Source: Phoebastria nigripes (lineage: Eukaryota; Chordata; Aves; Procellariiformes; Diomedeidae). From it: DNA of 64,000 nucleotides. Positions 1-14,434 of this stretch are shown in pieces. A model generated the notes under the pieces. The model had not been told where the DNA came from and did not search any database. It was given only the letters and a program-made list of their open reading frames with translations. Where the stretch lies: positions 850,342 through 914,341 of the forward strand of contig JAYKAV010002792.1 in assembly GCA_035582835.1 (NCBI GenBank). Reading direction: 5' to 3'. Every line of letters starts with the position of its first letter. Within the stretch, counting starts at the first letter, position 1. A program made the translations under genes and the position numbers.

Positions 1-3000
1 TTGAGTCTCAAACTTGCAAATTCTCCTTTGTCAACTGGAACAAAATAACCTTGGGGCTTCAGACAGCAGAAAAAAAAGATAGATATTTTCTAAATTTTCC
101 CCAGATGATAGAGTAGGATAATGCAGTTTACAAGAGCTACAAGTAACAGCTAATCCTTCTGCTCTATATCTGTAAGATCTCATCATCACTGGATCTCCAC
201 TAATCTGTATTTGCTGAAAATGCAACCTCATTTTTTGATATTACAGAATATTTATAATGCATTAACTATTACTTTAGAAGGTTGATTTAAACTAGGAAAC
301 ATATTTTGTATTTGTAGGGGAAACTAGAGGGGGGAAATCCTCTTTTCAGTTTTATTTGGAAAGTTTTATAATCAGCAATCAACGGGGAGTCTGATTTTCA
401 ATTATGGTCTTGACTTTCCATATGTTGCCATCGAGAAGCAGGATTTTCTTAACTTTTTCTGGTTTTTTGGGTTTTTTTTTTGTTTTATTTGGTTTGGGGC
501 GGGGGGGGGTTGAATGTGTGTGGAAACATTATTATCACATATACTCTGAAAGATGTTTAAGTTAATACTGAAAACAATTATCTTCCAAACAATCTATTCA
601 GAGCAATAACTATCTTTTTCCTGAAAAATGTAATTTGTGTTTAAATATGGTGGAAAAACATTAGTTCAAAGAAAAGGATTCTCACTCTGGACGTGAACAG
701 TTTGGTATCCTGCAAACTTCAGGATGTATTGGTTTGGGGAGTAGTAAGATAAGTTGTTTGGGTATGAAGGAGAGAGATGAGATAGAGATGAGANCAATGA
801 TAAAAAGCACAGGGTAGAAGAGAAACATTTAATACAGACAGTGTAAAAGGGTCCTGAAAGGAATCAAAGGAAAACACTATCCAAAAGAAAAGCAGGTGGG
901 AGTCTTACCTATTCTTAATTAATAACATTTGCAAGCTGATGCTGAATTGTTTCTCATTCCCTCACTACTCTATTAATACCATACTACTTCTCCCTCTCTC
1001 AGTCAGTACCTGCCAGAATGGTTGCATTTTTTCCCATGAGGTTTTACTGGCTTTATTTATTCTGAATTATTTTTAAGCACAGCAAATCCAAAATATACAA
1101 AGGAAGTATTTTTAATCTAAAACCTGTTATTTTAAATTTTCAGTTTATACAGTCATACTAGTGTGATTGTTGTGCCATAATTATGCTTCACGATACAGTA
1201 AGTTTCAAAGGAAACCATATAATTTATAAAAGCCTTAATAGAGATACAAATGTAGACATTTATTGTACATACTTATTTTCTCTGGGGAAAAATAATTATG
1301 TGAAACATAAAGGTAAGGACAGTGGAAAGGCAGGGTTTGCTGCACGTCATGTTGTTAGACAAATTTTATTTCAATTGTCTTATTTATGCTATTCTAAGAT
1401 TGTTAAATAAAGATCTAATATATGAACTATGATCATGTTGCTTCCATGATTCTCATCTTGTTCAGCTCTCCTTATTAACTTTCTGAGGAGAGGTGAGTAG
1501 ATTCACTATTCGTCTCAGTAAACCCTTTGTAGAAGTAAATTATATTGCTAACTTTTTTGTGTGCAAACATGTAGCATTGATGTGATTGAAAATGTAACCC
1601 CAAACACTTATAGAAAGGCACAGGATTTTTTTAGTTATATAAAATAAACTAGTTTTCAGAACAGGAGATTTCTTTGTGAAACAGTTTACAATTATGTTAT
1701 TTATACTCCCCTTTATTCTCATTTATTTGCATTGCTGTTAGTGGTTTTTTTTCCATTGATACTATTCACCTAATTTATGGAGCTACTGCAGAGCTTGTGC
1801 TTAAGAGTTGCAAACATAAAGTAGTGCATAATGGTGCTTATATTTTATGTCTGTTATAAAACTTTAAACTCACAAATGGATCCAATAAGCTCTACTGGAC
1901 AGCTTTGGTGTATGTCCAATATGTTTTAATGCTGTATTAAAAATCTCATGTCAAAGTTCTTCAGTTATTTTTCTCCTACATTTCTCATCTGGATTGAATT
2001 ACAATAACATATTTTCATCACATTTTCACATGATCCTGCCTACTTCAGAACTGAGACCTAGATCTCTTATTCTTAAACCTTTTGATAACATTTTCTGAAG
2101 GTCTTTTAGCAAATATTTACAGCTACTGTCTTTGAAACACATTCCACAGCTGCCAGCTCTTACATATGATAAATGGATATTGTGATGTTAAGCACTTACT
2201 TAAAAGCTCTAGACCTAGGGGCCAATATACTTGGCTTTCATTAAAAGCAGCATTACTAGACTTCCTAGTTTAAAATGTCCAGCTTACAGTTACTGGGGTT
2301 TCAGGGGGAGGGAAACTGAAATTTCAAATGTGACAAAAAAAAGTATGAAATCATCATTGTAAACATGTCAAAGATTACAGCTATATTGTTGTAACTGGTG
2401 AGAAGAAATGAGAAAAAGAAAAATGGAGGAGTGGAACAGAATATCTTGGAGTAAAAATCACAGTAGTTCAGATAAATCTTGACCATAAAACAATTTGTGA
2501 CTTGGCCAGCTGTATGAGAAAATGGAATTTCTTTTAATGATGCATCAATATTAGTTGAATAGGAAGTTAAAAACAACAATCACCATGTGTTCAGTTTAAT
2601 TGTTTCAGTTGTTGGGNTTTTTTTCCGTTTGTTTGTTTTTGGAAAGCCAAACCCCTTTAACTAAACATCAGAGGCTAATCTTGACTATATTGGTAATATA
2701 TATAGAAAAATATATGATGTAGAAAACAAACAAAGATTAATGTCCTCTCCATCCTCCCAACAACTCTTCATCTGACAGGTTTAAAAGCAGATATTTTTGG
2801 GCCTGGCTCCATTGCTCTGAATATAGGACTTTAGAATGGTAAAATAGGAAACCTGGATAGTTGTATCTGGATAGGAATTGAATTTATTTTTCTTGTCAGT
2901 TCTTCCCCAGTGTGCAGAGGAATCATTCCTACTNGAGTCAAATGAGCAAAGACCATGAGGGCTGATTGTCTCTGCATCTCTGTTCAGATGTCTCTGAACA

Positions 3001-4756
3001 AAACATTTTTGGTGATTGGACATACTGGAAGATGAGGTGCATCGATATGTCACAAGTCTTTTGGAGCCAGATTTCTTTTTCATTATCATTGTGTTTTAAG
3101 ATACAGAATGATTACTTGGATTGTAAGATTCTCATCTCAGGATTTTCCATGTATGTGTAGTACTTTTCACCCAAGAATCTGGTTTTGAGTGGGATTTGTA
3201 CACACTATTCCAGATCATACAATTGTCACAATAAGTTGTTTGGACATAGCAGAATAAGCAATTTAAAGCAATTAGGACTTTTTCTCCCAATTCTGGCTGC
3301 AGTCAATGATTCAAAAAGGGAAAATTCAGTTTATGTCCAAAGAATTATTAGTGAACGTATGACGCAGTTTGAAAAGCGGACATAACATCTAGATGTGTGT
3401 ATCTTTCCTAAATGAGTCTAAACATTTAATCTTATTTTCAAAAATCCTAGTTAATAGTGTATAAATTTGTAATTTGTAAATAGATATTTTTATATAGGAA
3501 ATTTTATAAAAAACTTTGAAGTTACAGATGCATGGTATTATATAAATATGCGTTACTGTAAAAATCTTTTCCCAGACTATGGCCAGACAAATAAAAGAGA
3601 TGTTGTCCTTCTCTAAATAAACTCGAGATTTTTCTAAATCCATGACATTTCAAGATTAAACAGAAAAGAGAGACATTACCCACTTGACTGAAATAAAAGA
3701 AAGAAATCAATCCATATATAAAACTGTAAAGAATCTAGTGATAGGACCACACCATGGATTTAAGTCCCTGACCAATTTTTTTTTTTTTTTCCCCCTCCCA
3801 AAACCAGCAGCTTAATTAACCAGGGGCATAAAGTGCTTAATTAGTTATTTTGGAGAGGTCCATTCTTATTTATGAGGAATTATATACAGAACCATTACAT
3901 ACTAATTAAAGCTTTGTTGACATTGGAATATTTCTGTAAAAAAGTTCCAATAAATAAATCTGTTTTGACAAAAAATTCTGATTGAAAAATTCCTGATTTG
4001 TGCCAGTTGATGCTGGTTAGTATCATGCAATGAGAAACGAAGCTGTGAGGCATTGCTTCCAAAAGCAGTGAAAGTTACACAACAGGCCCCATAGATNTGG
4101 AAGTAAAATAGATTTGAGTAGCCTGTCACTGTATGAACTCACCAGACTAACCAGACCAGACTCACAGACCAAACCAGTTTGGGCTGAATCTGTTCAAAGT
4201 GTCCTAGTGCTCACACTTGATTCTGCTAGCTGCTATGGTAGCTTAAGGGATCTCATATTAAATCAGCTTATGTCAATACAGACGATGGCTAGACTGTCAG
4301 TGTCTAGCAGCCAGAGACCATTTGTATGGCATATTCTCTTAGATTCCTGGGAAGTGGAATGATCCAGGGTTTTTTTTTGCGGGGAAGAGCTGCTAATATA
4401 AAAATCATACTGTTATAGCTGATGCAGTTGCTTTGTGCTGATTTGGACCCTACCTGAATATTTAAAAACCCAACTGCAACTGCAATGTGAATTGCCATTT
4501 ACCTGATTCTGTTAATTTCAGGACTACACACCATATGGAAAGCAGAGATTTTAGAAGTTGGAAGGAATTAGAAAATTGCAGCTCAGCCTGGGGATTTGAT
4601 AAATTCATAGAAGCTGCATAATGGCAAATTTAGGACAGAAAGAGTCAGCACATTTCCCAAACAAAGAAAATACCTGTACAGCTCTATAAAGTTTTTATCA
4701 GGGAAAAGAAAAGCAGAAGAAAAGAAAGCAGAATAGGGAAAAAAATCAATGTACTC

Positions 4757-4784
4757 ATTATTATTATTAATTATTATTATTATT
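4757..4784. repeat. (TTA)n microsatellite
   Basis: About nine TTA or ATT units with one interruption. It is followed by further ATT- and ATC-like triplets up to about 4805. Confidence 0.9.
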
Positions 4785-7051
4785 GTCAAAATCATTATCA
4801 TTATGATTATAATTTATTTTAAAATTGAAATATAAATAGTCTTTAAGGTTTTATTAAAGGTTCAGTTCAATGCAGACTTTTTACACAACAGTATCTCTGT
4901 TAGTAATATATTTAGTTTGCGTAATTTGGATGATCACCCATGCTGAACTACTATATCAGTTCTGTGTGACTGAGACATCATCAGGATATGCACAGGTATT
5001 TTGATTTGTCTGCTGACTAAAGATGTGATCAAAAGCCTTCTGGAGTAAAGCTGTTTCTGTAATCATGTGATTGCCTTTCTATTAATGAAATATTTGAATG
5101 TAGCACAACTGAATACCTCCTATGTTCATTTAGTAGGTAAAATAAAAAGAAATCTGACATTTTAAAAACAATTTATAAACATTTTAGAACAAATTATTGT
5201 TGAATGCAGCCTTTTTCTTTTTAAGCCTGCATGAAATGCATGTTTTGCTTTGACTTTTTTCACTGTCAGCCAGTTTTTAAGAAAATGTAAACATAGGTAA
5301 CGCTCTTGGAGGGATTTTCCAAAGCAAAGTATGTGATAGGAAAACATTTCACTCTACAACAGTAGATTTCCTCTTTGTTACCCTTCCTGTCTAATCAAAC
5401 ACCAGCAAGTCCTTCAACCCCTATATGCCTTTGAGAATTAACTGTGGATCTTACAGATTTTGTCATTGGACTTTGGGGAAAAATGACTTGCAAGATTAGC
5501 AGGACTGGAAAAATGAACATCTGTTGGCAAAATGAACAGCTGCCTGGCTGAGTTCCATGATGAGTAATCTGCTACTAAGCATTTTCCTCACAAGTAGGTT
5601 TCACTGCAATTAATATATTCTACTATTTAGGGCTCTTCAGAGACTTAAGAATTTTAACTAGAATTAAAAAAAAANCACAAACAACCAACCAAACAAAAAA
5701 AAAAACCAAAAAAAACCCCCCCAAAACCAAACAGGGATGTCTTTTTCACTATCTGAGTCCTGTATTGTAGTTTTTCATTGTAAAAATCAAATGTATCTTT
5801 TGGCACTGCTTATGTAGCATTATCCATATTCTGCTTATTTTCAGGAATTTCATTCATGCTTCATCCCATGAATGCTGACAGCAAATGGGTTTACTTATTT
5901 CATGGATGCTTCTCAATCTTCCAGTGCAAGAAAGGATGTTCTTCTCCTTCAGGCTAACAAAATAATGAATGACATTTGAGTAAGACAAACATTTGTCTTT
6001 AGGTGAACTCTGGAGCTATATGTCAACCTCTGAATTACCCTAGCAAGAAAAGTTATTCTTTCATCATCTTTCTGTAGCCTCTGGTGAAGAGGGCATCTTG
6101 CTGCGAACAGCAAGAGCTGATATGCTACAGAATTATTATCTATTTTTTAAGTTAGAACAACTTGAAGTTAAGACTAGCACCAAAGAACAAATCCACACAC
6201 CAGTTTCAGTGGTTTATTAAAAATCAGCTAGTTACTCCAAAATTTCAAGAAAAATTGGTGGCCTACTTCTTGCTGCATCCATATATTTGGCATGCTCGTA
6301 ATTGTGAGGGGAGGAAAGGATGGCCAATGACATTTATGTATATGAAAAAGAATTCTGTGCACCCATATATCGTGCCAGAAAGTGATAGCTTGGACTGTAC
6401 ATTGGACTTGAAATGTTACTTTGAAGAAAGAGAACAAAGCTTCTACAAGGAGATGTTTTGCTGTCAGCACCAAGCTTGATTACCAGCCAACACAAGGACA
6501 TCTGGTGTTATTTCTCACATTGTAGGAAATCATACCTAGTCTCCAGTCACCAGCCCAGACTGAGTCTCCCTTAGAGTCTGTGTCTCACTTGCCATCTACG
6601 GAAAGATGGGTTGCACGTTGCACTTCAAATGTCAGCAAAGGCCTCTGATCAGATAACAGACCCATGTCCATGATAATGAATTTAGCACTTAGAAATGTGT
6701 GCTTATTGGACTGGTTTTAGTTTCCATTAACATGGTATAAAACCAAAGATCATATAAAGTAAATTGTTTATATGCTCTTGACAACAAATTTGTCGGGATT
6801 TTTCTCCTAGACAACAGATTCTATAAGGCAACTGATTTACTTTTCAGTGACGTTAAAGCTGTACACAAGCTTATCTATAGAGATAGCCCCCTGCTTTGCT
6901 ATGTTTTGGTATTTATAACACTTATTTCACCTTTTATTGACAGTGCTCTTATGATCTGTTATCCAAAGCATTTAGTATTGGTATCACGATAACTTTGCAT
7001 TTTAATTGNAATAGAACATGGATTTCCATATTTTTATAGTGGCTGCTTTAA

Positions 7052-7090
7052 AACAAACAGACAAACAAACAAAAAAACAAACAAACAAAC
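7052..7090. repeat. (CAAA)n microsatellite
   Basis: Imperfect CAAA tetranucleotide run with one CAGA unit and one poly-A expansion. A short C-run follows. No flanking element to which it could be the tail was recognised. Confidence 0.9.
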
Positions 7091-9844
7091 TCCCATAACC
7101 CCCCCCTAAGCAACATCAACAACAAAAGCCCCAAGGTGTTCTTTGCAGAGCATTCAAGCATAACGATTCTTGGTTTTGATTGAGTGATTGAGTATTATTG
7201 AGATAAAAGGAGATGTATGTTGACATTTCATGAAGTAGAAGTCAAAGGATGTTCAAGTAGCTACACTGATTGAATACCTTTATAGTGCCACTGCTTGCAT
7301 TACTCTTCCTTTTCTTCACCTTTTATACTTTCTTTTAAGTACCTCTCCCTCATCTATAGTATTACCAGTTTTACTTTCATTCCTCTTCTCAATTTCTTTT
7401 CAAGATTTCTGTAAATTCACTGATTCCTTTCTCATAGGAACGTGGTACAAAAAACACTGTGCTTTACTACATGAATGTGAAAACCAGACATACTGACAAA
7501 ATATTGATTCTATGTTGCATATAAAGGATGCAGAAGAGTAGATGAGACATTGAAGAGTTCTGTTGAGAAGATTCTGCTCAGTTAAGAGACTAGTACCTAA
7601 ATATACTAAAATATACCATAAATATTAAAGTAAAATAGCAAAATGCTACAGCACAAAATGGAGAACTGGTTTCACAGCTGCTTGTAAATGATGCTATTTC
7701 AACGTAGAGATGGACACTTCCGTTTTGCAAGAGAAGGAACTGGCTGTGTCACCTCTAAGTGCCCAGACATATGCATTTTGAAATGTTGTTAGAAACTCTC
7801 AGAATATTTTGGCTTCTCTTATAAACATAAATGAAGATGGTGTTACAGCTGTAAATACAGCATGTGGGAAGACAGGAAGAAAAAAAAAGGTGAAAGAAGC
7901 AAGAAGACTTGTATTTTGGAAATTAGTCTAAAAATGTGCCAGAAGTTTTAGAGAATTAGACTTCACTATGTAATTCAGCCACTCTGTTTCCCTAAAAACG
8001 GAGCATTAATCTTTATTTAGACTCATGAATTTTCAAGATGATTGGCTGCTTTAGCAATATTGAGGCAATTGTTCCAAAGTTTCCCCTTGTTTAAAGTGAA
8101 GTAGATCAAATGGCTCTGAAAAGGATTTTAAGGAAATTTTCAGGTACTCTCATCAAAAATTGTGATATTTGTAATACTTAACTGCCTATCTGTCTGAAGG
8201 GTACAAGAGTTCACTTCTCAATCAACAGTGTAAAATTTCTAAAACATCTATTTTGTTTTATGCTTAGTTTCTATGGATGTTCTTTTCTTGCTTTTTTATG
8301 GACTTTTTTGGTAAAAATGAGTTGAACATAAGGCCCGGCGCACAATTATATTGAGAATAAGGTCTTTTTTCCAGAATGCCAACAAAACAAAATGGGATAC
8401 CTTTAGTGAATCTGGGGAACAGACCATTTAAATATTTATCTTTAAATTGTATATAAAATGTTATGTTTTATTTCATCCCCCAGCTGCTGACATCAGCTCT
8501 TTTTTTTTCACCCCTTGACCAACCTTGTTATGTATTAAAAGAAGAATTCTTACAGTACTCTATTTTGACAGAGGAGAACAAAGTATTATAACCATAGTAG
8601 TTTTTCCATCTTTCTCTTTTATTCAGTGTGTAGTAGAGGATAGCTTCTCTTCTGCTGTGCATAGCATTGCCTAAGATACTTACTTGCCTTCTGACCTGAA
8701 GCAGAATTTGTCATTTGCAGCTGTTTTTCATGGAAACTTACACTGCATAATTAAAAGTTTCACATCCCTTTAATCATCAGAGTGCTAAATTATTGGGAAC
8801 TGTGTGCTTCAGCTTTGTCCTCTGTTTATTGGCATTTGCTAATCTCGGTGTAAATGCACAAGGCTTCATTCTCAAGAAATTATGAACATAACCTGGTGCA
8901 ATAATAGTGACCAAAAAAGAGTCAACTCATTGAAACTGTTCTAATGATTTAGTTTGTAAAGCTGAAAATATTCAAGTAATGTTTCCTAAGGCAAAGTTTA
9001 CCATTTATTTTCATGCTGAAGAAAATGGGTGCCCTATAAGTGGGATACAAATATATATTCAGACCAAAATATGCATGTCAGATGGTAGGGCCCTGAGGCC
9101 ATCTAGCAACCTGTGTAACTCTCTGGAAGAATTAACAGCTGTTTCAAGTACCATTGCTGAAGCTGAAGTGAGTCAGCCAAATCCCAAGGGATTTTGAGAG
9201 CATCCAGATAGGGAACTGTTGCATTTTTTATGCCTATTGCAGGTGTTTTGACATCACTATCGGATGAATAAAGTACATCATAATACAGAAGAATCACAGG
9301 TATGCAGGTATTTCCACATTTTGTGGGGATTAGTAATGCCGCCTCAAATGTTAAGTCTTAAAATGTCACTGCAAGTTTTAGGGCATACTTGAACATTAAC
9401 AGTTAAGGTACATTATTCCATCTTTATTCTCAAAAGGAAGAATTCAGTCCTTATTTCATCTCTTCATTTACTGTTCTTGAGCTATTGAGAACTTTTGCCA
9501 AGATGAGTATTTTTTTGAAGTATTAATATAGTTACTTTTCTCATGACTGGATAGTATGTTTTCAGGTTGGGTTTAAAAAAATTGACTTCCTTGGTCTCAG
9601 TTCTACAGCAATTTACATCTTGTGTGATCAATTATACCTCTCTAAATATTTTAAAATAGAACAAAATCTCCTTTCTTTCTCATCTGTTGTAATGAGAGAA
9701 GTAAGTACAAGAGAATGGAGAATTAGACTCTGTGGTTTTCCTTTATCACATGAAAAGTGAGAAATCCCTGCAGAAATTATTTTTATAGACAATAAGCAGT
9801 GGATATTGCCCTATTCTGAAAGTTAGCAAAGCAGATTCAGCTAA

Positions 9845-9878
9845 TAGGATCTTAAACAGCATAGGATCCTAAACAGCA
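9845..9878. repeat. 17-bp tandem duplication
   Basis: The 17-mer taggatcttaaacagca is immediately repeated with one substitution (the second copy has cct for ctt). It is a simple local duplication with no further copies beside it. Confidence 0.85.
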
Positions 9879-12800
9879 AGTGACAGTAGCAAATATCAAC
9901 TTCTTATTAAAACTTGTATACTTTTAAATCACTGCCAGGAAGAGAATAAATGGAGTTGATCAAAAAACAAAAAACAAAACCAAGAAAAATTGATCAGAAA
10001 TCTCAAAAAACTCAGCAGTTAAATGTCTTGGCTGAGAAACCTGTTCTGAATTTTTAAAACTGTGTGAAAGTCGGTTTTACCATTAAAAATTTCCACAGTA
10101 AAAAAAGATTTTACTTGAAAATAGTCTTCAGATTTTTACAGAAAGTGAATAAAATATTTGAATTAGAATAGCATTAAGGCCTAATAGCAAGGTAATTGTG
10201 AGATGATGTTGATTCTTACTGAGTGCTGACAATAGAAGCACTTCTGTGAATCCTGCACAATTTCTCTTTAGTTCCCCAAAAAAGACCTGAGTGTTGTGGG
10301 AAGTGGTAGCCTTCAAAATCTGAGCAGGAGGGTCAGGGTAAAGAAGGTCAAATTCCAAAAGAATTCAGTTTTGTGAACACAGGACAGCAAGCTGAGTCTG
10401 ACGTTGGTTTGCAGGTCTTGAACTGCAATTTAGCACAGTCATTCTTTGAACATGTTGACAGTATACAGGGACTGTTTCCTTGTATGGAAGCTCTTATGAC
10501 AGCTTCTTCATGTAATGTAGCCTGGGTACAAAACAACATGTTTGTGTTCTGTTTTTGTCGTACTTTGCCTGTGGACAATCTGTAGACAAGTTTGATGTCT
10601 TCATATCCTTCATATCCTAGCTAATACTGTCCCTTGCTCTCATTGCCTATTTTGGAGTTCTCAGAGGAGGAAGAGGCAGTTCAAATGTTTCTGCTTACAA
10701 AGCCTAGACATGCCTATTCCTTATGGAGTATACTTATACTGCTTGTACTAATTACAGTAGATTTAATAGACATTTTACACAATATCCCCATTTTGGTTGA
10801 AGTATTACCTCTGTGTAATCTGATTATGAGTCTATGAAATTATAACTTCTCTCCTGAAGGAGTTAAAGTTATTTCATTTCCTATGTGTCTGACTTCAGAG
10901 ATAATGGGGAATTCTTCCTCAGGACAGCTGATTTACTTTAGATTTTTTTATGTAGGTGAATCAACAATAAATGGAAACTCATCATTTCACTTCTCCATCA
11001 GAATGTAATCAGTGCATTTCCACTATTACTAGAGATTCTTTTACTCTATCTTTTTTGTTTGTTTTTTTCTGTTCTTCTTCTGATGCCTACTTGATAGTGA
11101 CACATCATAAAACACTAACAGAAATGAAAATGAAATTGAATGAGAACTGAACAAAAAGGAAACCAAACTGAATACACAGGATCAATATCACTACATTGAA
11201 CTTGTGGTGATTCACCTCAAGTCTTATTCCTCACACTTGATAGGGATTTACACCTCCATAAGTCTTTCCATTACTGTAATTTGTTTAAAAGAATATTTCT
11301 GATATCTCACAGAATATTTTGCAATACATCCACAACAGCTCTAGAATTAGTGACAGATAAATTTATAGTATATTTACAATCAAATAAATTAATCTTCAGC
11401 AGGAAGAAAAAAGTGGGAATGATGTTTGGTGTTCTTTAAAAAAGAATGACATCATAGTAATGTAGTGCACCCCGCATATAAAAAGAAATGTCTTATTTCA
11501 CTGCAGAGTGAAAACAGGAGTAAATTTTTCAATAGATCCAAAAAAAAAAAAAGAAAGTATGTCAAACTATCCATCTTAAAATTCAATTCTTTTAAAATGA
11601 ACTCATTATATGCAAGAAAAGAGCTTCCCAAAGGAATTCAAATAAACTTTTTAGAAGCAAAACAGTTTTTTCCCCAAAATTATTTCCCACCACAAGATTC
11701 ATTTGCATTGAAAAGCCTTTTGCTCATACTCAAATAAAATCTAGGCTGTGTAGATTAAGTTTCTGAACTACTTAGGATATCTTTGAGGGGTTTTAAAATA
11801 AGTTATTAATGTTTCTATAATAATACTTAGCAATCTTGCATTTTTAGGAAAGAAAAAATGAATTCACTAATTCATAACAAAGAATATTTTTTTTAATATG
11901 TTAAGAATGACCAATTGCATTTTCCAAAACATGAACTGGTAGCTGAGATTTTTTTTCCAGAGGTCAGTTGCTAAAGCAGGGCAAGTGAGATTAATGAAGC
12001 ATCCCTTGGTAAAGAAGATGGGTGTCATGGCTGCAATTGTTTTCTTCCATTTTATTAAAGATACATGGCTACAGAGAATTGTTTGTTTGAGCTCATTTAA
12101 GTATTGGTCTCCAGAAAAGACATTAATATTCTACTGACTTTTTTTGCTGCAGTTATATATCTCACTTCTGATTTAGCACAGCTCTGGAGAAAAAGCCCTT
12201 TCACCTTTGAGTTGACCGCTTTCAGGCCATAGTCTGGTTTGTATTTGCAGCTCTGTCAGCATGCTGTACAGTCCAGGCAAAAAGGAAAAGATGGAATATA
12301 AAGACTTTCCATAAAAATTCTGAAAGTATATGCAATTTGCAAAACCATTCTTAATCTGAGTATGACATTTCTATATTGCTTCATTATTTGTATATATTCA
12401 TTAAGTGGTTGTGCAAACTCACATGAATGTATGGATTCTTTCCATATTGTGGAATATTTATGAATTTGTTTTGCCTAATATAAGTTTTGAGTTAAGAAAT
12501 CCACCAAAAGCACTGTACACTTCTGCTTCTTTATTCTCAGTACCTCTGATTTCTACCCGAATGCCATGCCTGGGCTTACTTCCTTTTTTTATTTTGGAAG
12601 TAAATTGATATCACTAGCTTTTTTTTCCTCTTACTATTATTTTGTCCTACTAAGGAAAAAAAAATTCTAGAATAGAAATTTCAGATACTTTAGAATTTAT
12701 TTTCCATTCCTCGTTCTTTAATTCTGCTAGTGTCCAATAACGGAACACAGATCTCATCCTTACTTACACTTTGTTGAAATCATTTCTTCTGCATTTTCCT

Positions 12801-14361
12801 TATGTTATAACACACTAACTGAGAAGTGGTCTGTTTGGGGCCAACTAAAGGACAAGGATCTAAGGGTAGACCTCTAACAGTTGCTGCCCTCTGAGGATAG
12901 TAACTGTTCCTCGTCACCCTTCAAGGATGTGAGGCAGAACTCATCATTTGTCTTCAGGACTACAACAACTATAACCATAAGAACAATAACCTTATTCTAG
13001 CTGTCGATTTGTCTGTTGCATTGTTCTCCCTCATGAGAATTTTTTTTTGCTTTCCTTTAAATATTTAGATAACTTCTGCTGTAATGCAGTCCTAATGAAA
13101 TAAACATTTTTTTCCCAGCGAAAAATTTGGCCAAAAGCCTGATTTCAAAATTTAAAATCTCTCAATTGAAGCATTTTTTCACTAACCCTGCTAGAAAGCA
13201 TATTTTTAATATCAAACACAAGAAGCACAGTAGAAAACAAAATTAGTGCATTGCGGTGAAGTGCATACGTGAGAAAGAATTCATTTTCTTTTCATTTCTA
13301 CTTTTTTATATTTCCAAGTTCATCTGTATGAATGTCAAAGCTCTGATCTTTTGTAGAATGGTTGAGCTGTGCTAAATTGTACAATAGAAATTTGATTAAT
13401 CAGAAATTGATTATCCTTGCCAAATACCATTTCTTTTACTAGAAAGAAAGTGGTGAATATTTACGTCATTTTCTAAGTCACTTTTTTCATCTCATCAAAT
13501 GAATTGTATATCTACTGAAGCAATGAGGAGAAGAACAAATAAGAGAGCTAAAATGTTCTTCACCTTCCATTTCATATCTATCCCAATCCTTCATACTTAT
13601 ATATGTACTATTGTTGTACAGGCTTTGTTATGGTGAGACATATATTTCATTAACACTTTACTAATACTTCAGACAACATTATTTTATTGAGTTGAAAAAC
13701 TGAGAAGTAGAACACTGCATGAGTTACCCCTCTAAAATTCTTCTGATGTTCAGTTTTGATATATATCTTTTTTCTTTTATTCTTTATTTTTACATTTTCT
13801 TTTTTTTTTTTTTTTTCTCCTTTTTAAAGGATTACTGTAGTAGCATCTGTTTTCTCACAGTATTCCTGAGGCAAATATAATGCTGCCTGTAGGTTTATTT
13901 TAAGGCTATGTTGCAACAGACTATTTGAGTCTTTCTGGATGTCATTTTCCCATAGTGACCTCTGAATATACAGCTGTAAAATAGATTTTTATGTAGTTCC
14001 CAAAGACAAGTTCCCAAGCTTATTTTTTCCTTATATAAATAATATTTATGGATTTCTCCTATGTAACAACTGGTCTCCTCTTCTGAAAAAGGAAAGTGAA
14101 AGGAAAGCGCAAAGTTATTTTAAAAACGAAATTCCATTAATTTCTTCACTAAGTGAGTGAAATATCTATATAAAGTGTCCTGTATAATTCACTAAATAAG
14201 TTCTACTGAATTTAAAATACTTCTCTGTCCATTTAAGACATGGCAGGGAAAAGTATGCAATTTGAGTATTATGAAAAAAAATTGCCATTTAAAAGTTATT
14301 ATTTTTCCTTTGCTTTTCCTGATTCCTTCAGTTTATGTAAGCTTGAGCTAATGACATTGGC

Positions 14362-14434
14362 ACAGTTATCAGTTTTACTGGGAAGAAAGTTAACTCTGTC
14401 CCAGCCGGAACCAGGACAGACAGTTATCAGTTTT
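14362..14434 (-). mobile_element. 43-bp LTR-terminus fragment between 15-bp direct repeats
   Basis: The 15-mer acagttatcagtttt occurs at 14362-14376 and again, identically, at 14420-14434. Between them, 14377-14419 closely matches the last ~42 bp (plus-strand reading) of the minus-strand LTRs in this window, such as the copy ending at 43653: both run from 'actgggaagaaa' through 'taactct' to 'aaccaggaca'. In LTR sense this is the start of U3. A retroviral integration would give a complete LTR and a 5-bp duplication as at the other copies, so this looks like a captured fragment or the product of another mechanism. Confidence 0.75.

Larger units (their letters stand above)
1..14361. other. AT-rich stretch without a recognised gene
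   Basis: I see no exon chain, RNA gene or recognisable transposon here. Open frames are short, overlap on both strands and show no family motifs. The longest, a 105-codon frame at 6162-6479 with an 81-codon frame opposite it, is of a length expected by chance in AT-rich DNA. What can be seen are simple repeats (a G-run at 496-509, TTA repeats at 4757-4784, CAAA repeats at 7052-7090), a 17-bp tandem duplication at 9845-9878 and several poly-A or poly-T runs. It may be intergenic or part of a long intron; the sequence cannot decide. Confidence 0.6.

Noticed and set aside
6162..6479. 105-codon plus-strand open frame with an 81-codon frame opposite
   Set aside because: No motif, start context or neighbouring exon; length is within chance expectation for 64 kb of six-frame AT-rich sequence.
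7052..7090. Regularly spaced short repeats, checked as a possible array
   Set aside because: It is a simple CAAA microsatellite without spacers; no CRISPR-like structure exists in the window.
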